Shown piece by piece: positions 56,263-64,000 of a DNA stretch of 64,000 nucleotides (positions within the stretch are counted from its first letter, which is position 1; each line of letters begins with the position of its first letter). The translations under genes were made by a program, and so were the position numbers. The notes below the pieces were generated by a model that was not told where the DNA came from, did no database searches, and was given only the letters and a program-made list of their open reading frames with translations. The DNA lies in the NCBI GenBank assembly GCA_963930655.1, contig OZ005601.1, positions 13,202,001 to 13,266,000 on the forward strand, in the 5' to 3' direction. The stretch comes from Myrica gale. Its lineage: Eukaryota > Streptophyta > Magnoliopsida > Fagales > Myricaceae.

Positions 56263-59200
56263 TCACCAAGGCCTTCCTTTCCCTCCAAGCCGACGTGCCA
56301 ACTCAAAATCCTTTTTCACTGTGATCAAAAGCAAATGAAGCAGGTTTCAATATTCTGAGTCGCACAGCCACAAAGATAAGTGAAACTTTGATCTGAACTA
56401 ACAGGTTGCTTGACGTACTGAACATTGCATTTGCTTTAACGTGTATCTAATCCAGAGAGTATACAAGAATATCAAGCACACGATGGCCCCAAGACTTCCT
56501 CCCAATTCATCCACTTGTTTTTCCTCGGGAAACATCCCCTTCTTCCACAAGGGCACTATAACAAATGGTTCCAGAAGAGTATTTTTCATCTTTAGTTATA
56601 TTTTCTCAGAACATAGCAGGAAATTTTTCACGACAAAACCAAGTACTTCAGTCTTTGAACATCTATGCCTCAAAATTTACAAACATCCTCAGATAGTAGA
56701 AGCTTGAAAATATTGCAGGGTAAAGAAGCCCTGGTTGTTGATTATCTTGCAATATTTGGTCTACTATTTCTGTGAGACAAAAGTTTGTTCCATCTCTTTT
56801 GTCTTTAAAAGATGAATGGAAGTTTGGCCTACATAAGAATTCACTCTTTGGTGTTTGGCTCCCAAAATTTTTGGGGTTTAAAAATTCACTCAAACCATTT
56901 CTCTTTACTTTTTCACCAAATCCCATACATCAAAATTTTTAAACCCCCATAATTTTGAGAGCCAAACACATACTCGAGTTTGGGTGCCAAAATTTTGGGC
57001 ATAATAAAATAACTACAAAACATTCTCTCTTCCCATCAAATCATCCATTTTCACTACAAATAAATATAAAAAATTCATTCAAATTATCTCTCCTCACTTT
57101 TTCAAAATTTTAACCACCCCAAAATTTTAACATTCAAACACGATTGAAAGTAAGTTACCTAGCGTAGTTTACGTAAGTTCTTTTTACAAAATCAGAAAAG
57201 AATTACATATCCACCTCCAGCAAAATAACTGCCAAATCACTTTTCCAAAGAGAAACTATTTGTCCCCCACAACCAGTGTAATCAAGCAACAAGAACTACG
57301 ATTTGCAGAAAATTAACCAAATAAAGATTGAAAGATCGATCCGAACTCCGGCTATTCAAAGAAGGAAGGACGAGTTAGCACACAGCGGAAGACATAGAAC
57401 TTCTTCTCATCTATCTTGCCAAGTGGAAGACTGGCTTTCAGAGGTCGAAAGGAAAGGCAGTGGAAAGGCATTCATAAAGGAAACTAGGAAAGGATGCAGA
57501 GAGGAAGCTATTAACACATTTCGTAATCAATTTGGAGATAATCCAAAAAAGAGAACTAAATGGAGAAATAAACATGCCAAAACAGAAGATCAGACTATGG
57601 ATCCATCAGAAGACTGGGATCTTTGTGAAGGAATCCAATCCTTAAACCTACTCTATAGCTCAAGAATCAGAAATATAATAAGTAAGACTCGACTCTTCCT
57701 GGTCTGTGATTCAGTCAAGAACTTGGAATCGAATAAATGCAACATGGTCATGTTCTTTTATGATCCACAGAGCCAACTATTTATAAGTGCCTTGTATTTT
57801 TTGGGGGACATTTCATAAGAGAAATTTTTTTCATGTTTACATCTTATATAATTGAGGCTAAATTACTTCGCACGTCTCTGGGGTTTAACCTTTTCCCAGT
57901 TTGGTCCTCAGGGTTCACTTTTCCCTAAAACTATCCTTGTGGTTTGAACTCATTCCCAAATAGATCTTGCCGTCAACATAGTGGACGGAAATGCACACGT
58001 GGCAAACGGCGTACAAGTGGAAATGGGCAGCTCGATTTTTTTTTTAAAATCTCGCCCAATCACAATGTGACACGTGTCACTAAAATAATAAAAATAAAAA
58101 CATAATATAAAACATAATTATTATTTTTATTTATTTAAAAAAAGGGAAAGGATCGGATCCCCTTTCCCGGTGGAGGCCCCCTCCACCGGCAGCCGAGGGA
58201 GGCTGGCCGCCCAGATCTGGGAGGCCAGTGGAGGCCCTCCTCCACCTCGGGTGGTGCTCTGGGGCGGTTGGGGGACCTCCCCCATCCCCCCGCAACCACT
58301 GTTGCGGGAGGTCCCCCAGAGCAGGGGTGGAGACCCCCTCCACCGGCTGTCGGGGGGTCTGGCCGCCCAAAGGAGGGAGGGATTCCCTCCTCCACCCCGG
58401 CTCTAGGGCGGCTGGGGGACCTCCTCCCTCCGCTAGCCGCCCAGTTCTAGGCAGCCAGACCCCCCGGCGGCCGGTGGAAGGGGCCTCCACCGGGAAAGGA
58501 TCAGACTCCGATGCTTCCCTTTTTTTCCTTAAAATAATTTATTTTTATTAATTTTAGATTTTTTTTTAATTTACTGACACGTGTCACATTGCGATTGAGC
58601 GGTATTTTTTTTAATTGAGCTGTCAATTTTCACGTGTAAACCGTTAGCCACGTGTGCATTTTCGTCCACTAAGTTGACTACAAGATCTATTTAGGAATTG
58701 GTCCAAACCCACGGGATAGTTTTATCACGTGTAAACCGTTAGCCACGTGTGCATTTTCGTCCACTAAGTTGACTACAGGATCTATTTAGGAATTGGTCCA
58801 AACCCAAGGGATAGTTTTAGGGAAAAGTGAACCCTGAGGCCCAAACTGAGAAAAGGTTAAACCCTAGGGACGTACGGAGTAATTTAGCCTATTATTGAAG
58901 ATCCAGTCACAAACAGTAAACGGTTCAAGTTTGACTTACTCAAAGTCACCCGCTTCCCATGAATTGCACATAGCATTGCATCTTCAAACAAATGAACCAG
59001 AAAATCCTCTGCTGCCTGCATATATAAAGGTATAGCGTATAAGATTAGAGTCTTTATGAATAATAGTAATTTTACAGAATCACATGGTCTTCTCCTTATC
59101 TAACCAAAATCTTTCTCCTTATCTAACCAAAATCGGATCAAAAAGGAAAACTCAGATACCATAATTTGCCTTGTCACAAGTAATCAATATTTCCAAAGGA

Positions 59201-62200
59201 GAGCTCCCAAGCACTTTTCATAGTCCACATTCAAATGTCATTCCAAATCCTAAGGATCTGAAGCAGATAATATGTTTAACAATACTGTAGCATATGTTTA
59301 ACAATACTGTAGCAGATAATACTTGTGGCAAAAAGCCTAAACATTCTGCATCGACGTACGAAAGCATTTGTGGTCAATTGCACTTTTTCCTTGTTTGCTC
59401 AGTCCAACGCATCTTGTAGGGTAATTTTGCATTTGAAATGGTTGACACCTATGAACTAACATGGAATGGGAAACAAATGCTACTGTTCTCTCAAGTAGAG
59501 CACCATGTACAAGCACCTAACTGATAAAACATATATGCAATAGCTGAACGAACTAGTGTTTTCACAACAGTAATTAAACCATCATTGCCAGATATAGAAA
59601 TTTTATAGAGTAAGGAAGCAATTATCTAGCCTATCCTGACTGAATTAATCTAAGATTTGGGAAGGCTAGAAATTGATTCAAAAAGCAGGTAAAATAAATG
59701 ACAAGAAACCAGGCGCCTCCTTACTGGAAAATAAAGAATAAAAAATTGTGAATACACAAGAAAAAATTGACATACCTCCTGCAGTGCTACTAAAGCTTCA
59801 GCTGTCCAACGACTAATAGATGGAGAGAATTGAAAGCTTAACTGTTTTACCTACATAGGACAAGGACTGCTTGTATATATGATCAAACTTGGATAACAGA
59901 AAAAAAAATGTAGTATTAATGGATGCATTCCATAAACCAAAGTTCAAAAAGTACAATATTCTGCACATACCAATCAATGCTAATTTTCTAATCAAGTTGG
60001 TTAGGAAAATACTAAAAAAGATTCAACTGGAACATCTTAGGTAGAGTGTACAAAGAGAATCTTTTCATTTAGAAAAAACACTATTGGCCTACTCTCATTT
60101 TTTGCAGACATTCTAAACTACATTCTATAATTCTATAAACAAGGAATTAACAATTCTCAGACTAACAATTCAAATCGGGATTTTAAGAGCATCATTAACC
60201 ACAATACACTTGTGACAGATTAGTGTTGACTCATAATAAGACATATGATCTATTCTCCTTGTTTTTTTTTCTTTTTTAACATGACAACACGGTCAAGTAA
60301 ACACACAAAATCTGGGTTCCCGTGGATTGTTATTTGAGACAAGTTCTAGGGTTTTGTCAAAGTAGAATTGATATGACTAACGTCCAAATTTGATTAAGAC
60401 AATATTCAGAAAATTCAGCAATTCCTATCACCATAACTTGATGTGATGGAGGTTATGGAGGTTTTGAACATTCATTCGGGACAATAACAGAAGAACGAGA
60501 ATACCATGGCAGAAAGGATTTCCTCCGTGGGAGGTTGTAAGTTGGACAATAGCTTATTCACCCAAACAACCGATCCACTTTCATTGAAGTAGAGCTCAAG
60601 TCAGTATCCCACGCGAAATTTAGTTTTGAGAAACAAAAGAACCCAAAACTCTAGTCAAAGTGATCGTGGTGATTTAAATGAACGCATTTGGAATATTGTC
60701 TTGTCCAACTGATTTTATAACCAATATATCAAGTCAAAAAAACGTGATCCGCTTGAAGTAGTGAAAAAATGTAGGGGGAGGCCTAGACAACATAGATAGA
60801 AGTGGCAAAGGATCTATTAACTAGAGAGATGACAGAGGGTACCCATTTCATGTAGGATAGAATTCAAGAAAGTAATACATGTGAGCGTTCCTACTAAGTC
60901 AAAAAGGGTCCAGAAAAGCGATTGAAATTCAATTAGGAACTAATTATGTTTAGTTGAGAATTTTTTATACCAGCTACAAAGGGTTTGCATACATCCAATT
61001 CTAGGTAACACATCATTTACTTCATATATCCATAACACGCCAAAAGGGATCCATAAACTCTATTTCTAAATGCATATCCATATGCCTCTTTGTCGTTTCC
61101 GCATGTAGAAGTCTGTATGCAGGATTCAAGAAAATAATACACGTGAGCATCCCTACTAAGTCAAAAAGGGTCCAGAAAAGCATTGAAATTCAATTAGAAT
61201 CTAATTAAGTTTAGTTGAGAAATTTTGTTACCAGCTACAAAGGGTTCGCATACATCCAATTCTAGGTAACACATATTTACTTCATAAATCCATAACACGC
61301 CAAAAGGGATCCATAAACTCTATTTCTAAATGCATATCCATATGCCTCTTCGTCGTTTCTGCATATAGAAGTCTGTATGCAGGTGCATATGTTCATCAAG
61401 GTAACTAAGGCAATGAACTCACAACTCTAATGAAAGGAGCAGCCGGAATGAGCAGTTTCCATGTCTTTTGGAAGTGTCGAATCTCACGAAGAGCAACTGT
61501 TCCTGGCCTATACCGCCGCTTCTTTGTCCCCGTTTGGGTTCCCGGAGCTATTTCACAATAGAAAAATCAGATCACCACATATCACTACCTCCACCAGCAT
61601 CATCATCAAAAAAGCTGAAATGAGTGAGTAGATAAATGCCGCGAAAGCTTACCCTTTGGAGCCTCCCTTCCAGTTCTATCTGACCTTCCACCAGGAGGCT
61701 TCAATGTATTCGAAATAAAATAAGAGTATTTAGACATTTATAATCTTTTAACTAGAAACATACACTACTTTAACCAACGACAAGAAACGAGGTAAAGAAT
61801 ACTGGTGTGAGAAATAAATCAACACTTAGAAATGCAAACTTCCAAATCACCAAGTACTAGTACTATTTATTTGTTAATTTTCTCTTTTCATCTTTTGATT
61901 CCATAGAAAAAAAGCATGGGATTCTAAATTACAAAGCAAGGCTCTCTTTTTTTTGGGGGGGGGGGGAAGTTGTCAGCTTTTACATTCCTAAAAGGGCTGC
62001 AAAACAGCCTAAATAATACAAAGGTTATAGCACAGAATGCACAACCAAGGCAAAAGGAGCCTTAGACAAAGGAAGTACAGTAGGATGCACCCAATTACAC
62101 TCTAGGACTCAGTAACAGGGGAATGCGAGTCATTAGCAGCAGTCACTAGCCACAGTCAACATGCAAATATGCTCCCGGGAAGGCCCCACTTGGCAATGAG

Positions 62201-62960
62201 CTCAAGGTTGCGAGGTAGCACTTTGACATTACGGAATGAGCTCGCTGTCTTGGACATTGGAAACAATTTCAAGGAATACACGGATAAGTCTCCTTGCTTT
62301 CCCCGAAAACAACCTCTGGTTCCTCTCACGCCAAATAGAATAAACAAAGGCTGAGAGCATTAGGCGGAACAACTTGATCTGTAGGGACTTACCCCTGAAA
62401 TTAGCAGCATACCAGGTCACATTTCCTCCCAGTTCCTTCGAACTCTAGGTATCCCAAACTTATCACCCAGTAAGACCCAAATTCTACTAGAGAAACTGCA
62501 CTCACAGAGAAGGTGATTGATGTCCTCACCCCCAAAAACGGAAATGCTCCAATCAAAATTTTCTCATTCTTCTGGATCTCAGGAAAACCAAAACGTCAAC
62601 TAAGCCAAGCGTAATGCAACCACTCTGCTCAACTTAACGTCACTTTTTCAAGCCAGAAGAACACCAAAAATCGCAGTCGAAATTCCAGGTACCATTTATT
62701 TTCCAAATTTTCTGAGTAACCAAACCGAGGAAAGGAGAAACCGAAAATTTATAAAGAGAGAGAGAGAGAGAGAGAGAGAGTTACCGCACTCCGCCCAGGT
62801 GATGTTGCTGAGCCTCCTCCAGAAACTGCGAGAGAGAAAATAAAAATTAAAACCCTAAGAAGTAGATACATACGCACATATACCAAGAGAGAGAGACGGT
62901 GAGAGAACCAGATTTTCTTGGAGTTCCTTTTTTATGAGCCGGATGTTTGATCCTCGCCAT
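56263..62960 (-). CDS. CENH3: Centromeric histone H3 (CENH3), 7 exons
   Basis: The exons are 62960-62909, 62825-62785, 61698-61653, 61547-61423, 59850-59776, 59015-58940 and 56318-56263, giving 156 aa. All introns are GT-AG and phases agree. The N-tail is ~60 residues ([17 protein letters not shown], glycine/serine-rich, basic K-K-R-R-Y). The histone fold is '[17 protein letters not shown]' (60-76), '[10 protein letters not shown]' (78-87), '[18 protein letters not shown]' (102-119), '[11 protein letters not shown]' (128-138) and the end '[15 protein letters not shown]'. The RWTAEA segment, long loop 1 and GGKGRPW ending separate it from canonical H3. It replaces H3 in centromeric nucleosomes and seats the kinetochore. 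The 6.7-kb span is inflated by transposons in introns 2 and 6. G133 replaces the usual alanine. Confidence 0.95.
56849..57144. mobile_element. Two adjacent MITEs in CENH3 intron 6
   Basis: The first (~56849-56972) has ends 'ggtgtttggctccc' and the complement of 'gagagccaaacacat'. The second (~56974-57144) opens 'gtttgggtgccaaaattttg' and closes 'ttaacattcaaacacga'. Both are AT-rich inverted-repeat elements of the same general style as those at 11786 and 53941. The exact ends are approximate. Confidence 0.55.
57303..57818 (+). CDS. Unrecognised 171-codon open frame in CENH3 intron 6
   Basis: The frame encodes 171 aa, lysine/arginine-rich, with no domain I recognise. It starts [18 protein letters not shown] and contains '[20 protein letters not shown]'. 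It is antisense to CENH3 and bounded by MITEs on one side and a MULE-like element on the other. It is longer than most chance frames in this AT-rich window, but no promoter or splice context supports it. It may be a fossil of a coding sequence. Confidence 0.2.
   Translation: MQKINQIKIERSIRTPAIQRRKDELAHSGRHRTSSHLSCQVEDWLSEVERKGSGKAFIKETRKGCREEAINTFRNQFGDNPKKRTKWRNKHAKTEDQTMDPSEDWDLCEGIQSLNLLYSSRIRNIISKTRLFLVCDSVKNLESNKCNMVMFFYDPQSQLFISALYFLGDIS
57856..58889. mobile_element. MULE-like fold-back element with GC-rich core, in CENH3 intron 6
   Basis: The ends GGCTAAATTACTTCG and the complement of CGGAGTAATTTAGCC are inverted repeats, with arms of ~220 and ~310 bp (57856-58075 and 58575-58889). 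A 9-bp duplication with one mismatch (tataattga at 57847-57855, tattattga at 58890-58898) matches Mutator-type insertion. The core (58150-58500) is very GC-rich and itself palindromic, repeating 'ggtggaggcc' and 'ggctgggggacctcc'. The right arm contains a 95-bp tandem duplication (58631 and 58726). Confidence 0.85.
60862..61383. repeat. 262-bp tandem duplication in CENH3 intron 4
   Basis: Two nearly identical copies start 'attcaagaaa.taatacacg' at 60862 and 61124. Both end with 'gaagtctgtatgcagg'. Differences are few, so the event is recent. It ends ~40 bp from the exon 4 donor. Confidence 0.9.
61955..62600 (-). mobile_element. 5'-truncated LINE fragment in CENH3 intron 2
   Basis: On the minus strand, 62570-62430 reads [18 protein letters not shown], the zinc-binding zf-RVT region after a LINE reverse transcriptase. 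A frameshift or stop follows, then [20 protein letters not shown] (within 62420-62229), the usual continuation. A 3' untranslated part and terminal T/G run (61950-61965) end it. It is degenerate. The target duplication was not resolved. Confidence 0.75.
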
Positions 62961-63700
62961 GATTGAGAACAAAATGCGAGCAGCGAGTTCAACTCCCTCA
63001 CTCTCTCTCGCTTCTCTCTGCTCCCTTGTTTTTTGTGCTTTTCAGAGTGTTTATGGGTTGTGGCAGTGGAGAGGCTGCGTTGAGGGTAAAAGTCTCCAAC
63101 TCGTTCGCAAAAGCCAACATAAACGCAGAGATAAGAAAAATTACTTCCCGCTTTATTCCGATTCAATTTTAGTGTCCGTTACCGGAGCGTACTTGGCCTC
63201 GCCGGTGCGTTTGACAGGTGGTTTCCTACCGGAAGGAACGACGACGTTTCAGAGTTTCAGAAGGGAGCGTCAGCTCTTTTACGCATGGCGTCCACAGTAT
63301 TTGCTTAAGAAAATAATTACAAAACAAATTTTCTACTCTTTCAAATTATGTATTTATTTCCCGAGTATTTTTGTTTGACAATATTTAAGAAAATATTCTC
63401 AAAATTTTGAGAATCTTTTAATATTGAGAATTATTGAGATTTGTGAAATGTTTAGAGTATGTAAATATTAAAATTTTTGGAATGTGTTTGATTTGTTGGA
63501 AATTTTGATACCCCAATATTTTTGGATATCAAACATCACCATATAGGAATAATTTTTTTGGTAAAAATTGTTAAGAGAAACCATCAAACTTTATGCTATA
63601 GGCCTTCGAGTACATGAAAATTTCTCCTTTTCTTTAGATTTTTTTGCTTTTCTAAGATTTTACAAGCCAAATATGTCCCTTTTGTGTGTCAGTTTTCAGG
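62961..63700. other. CENH3 promoter side
   Basis: This is the sequence upstream of the CENH3 start. The pyrimidine/purine-rich block at 62995-63020 may be leader. The plus-strand frame 62947-63378 overlaps the CENH3 start in antisense and has no domain. An AT-rich MITE-like block ('aatattctcaaaattttgag' to 'ggatatcaaacatcacc') spans ~63370-63540. Confidence 0.4.
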
Positions 63701-63704
63701 ATTA

Positions 63705-64000
63705 AGGCAACACAAGAGGGGGGTGAATTGGTTTTCTAAACTTTTCGCTATTGACCCCTAAAGACATGTTTACAAGTAAATACTACTTTAGCACAAGTGT
63801 AAATATGCAACAAGTAAAAATACGTGCTAAAAGTAAAGAGAAGAGTGAGAGAAGCAAACACTCGATTTTTAGGTAGTTTGGCAAACTCGTTTACATCCAC
63901 CCCCAAGCTCATTCATCGAGCCTTGAGGTTTTCCACTATCTTCCAATAGCTTACACTCTAGCTTCCGGGTGCTAGAGAACCATACAAGTGTTTTCTCGGG
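63705..64000. mobile_element. Probable retroelement fragment running off the window
   Basis: The phrase 'acacaagaggggggtgaatt' opens a segment of a kind I recall as widely repeated in plant genomes and associated with LTR retrotransposons. It continues to the window end without a visible terminus. Identification rests on recall, with no structural proof here. Confidence 0.3.

Noticed and set aside
58131-58551. Overlapping proline/glycine-rich frames on both strands
   Set aside because: They are produced by the GC-rich palindromic core of the MULE-like element. Simultaneous open frames on both strands with low complexity are not coding evidence.
62947-63378. 143-codon plus-strand frame over the CENH3 start
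   Set aside because: It is antisense to CENH3 exon 1 and its promoter, with no recognised domain and no splice context.

Overview
This is a plant nuclear window. Its genes are split by short GT-AG introns, most of the DNA is AT-rich and full of transposon remains, and every recognisable protein is a plant family: VPS55, an ACD11-type lipid transfer protein, a group III WRKY factor, an R3-type single-repeat MYB and the centromeric histone CENH3. These families suggest a eudicot. The sequence alone does not fix the species.

Five gene models look intact. They are VPS55 (3719-4994, +, 4 exons, one GC-AG intron), an uninterrupted ACD11/GLTP-like gene (12731-13369, +), a group III WRKY gene (27085-25229, -, 3 exons, 358 aa), a CPC/TRY/ETC-like R3 MYB (44133-42858, -, 3 exons, 87 aa) and CENH3 (62960-56263, -, 7 exons, 156 aa). 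The CENH3 introns hold a LINE fragment, MITEs, tandem duplications and a MULE-like fold-back element. I assembled the exons by reading splice sites and family conservation by eye. A sixth model (16543-17332, +) is a truncated eIF3b-like RRM protein with two broken relatives at 6787-8034 and 11555-12062.

The rest is mostly mobile DNA, much of it delimited here by target-site duplications (TSDs). hAT elements dominate. There is a 3.7-kb element with a broken ZMYM1/DUF4371-type transposase (33801-37534), a shortened relative (1061-2497), two small non-autonomous elements (33192-33638 and 40042-40690), and two gene-capturing 'Pack-hAT' elements. One Pack-hAT (29307-31251) carries the promoter side and first three coding exons of ribosomal protein S4. 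The other (48254-50735) carries exons resembling the TEBICHI helicase-polymerase joined to exons of PEP carboxykinase. There are also two solo LTRs (17514-21134 and 23829-25156), three tRNA-derived SINEs, two 5'-truncated LINEs, and several MITEs and fold-back elements.

Layout: 1-3.6 kb is TE-rich; 3.7-5 kb is VPS55; 5-12.6 kb is repeats with eIF3b and WRKY fragments; 12.7-13.4 kb is the ACD11-like gene; 13.4-25.2 kb is repeats, eIF3b-like copy C and two solo LTRs; 25.2-27.1 kb is WRKY; 28-42.8 kb is a hAT-rich block; 42.8-44.1 kb is R3 MYB; 44.2-56 kb is repeats and the chimeric Pack-hAT; 56.2-63 kb is CENH3; the last 300 bp looks like part of another retroelement. I see no CRISPR array, rRNA or tRNA gene. 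The genes do not form a pathway. They are unrelated neighbours in a TE-dense chromosome arm.
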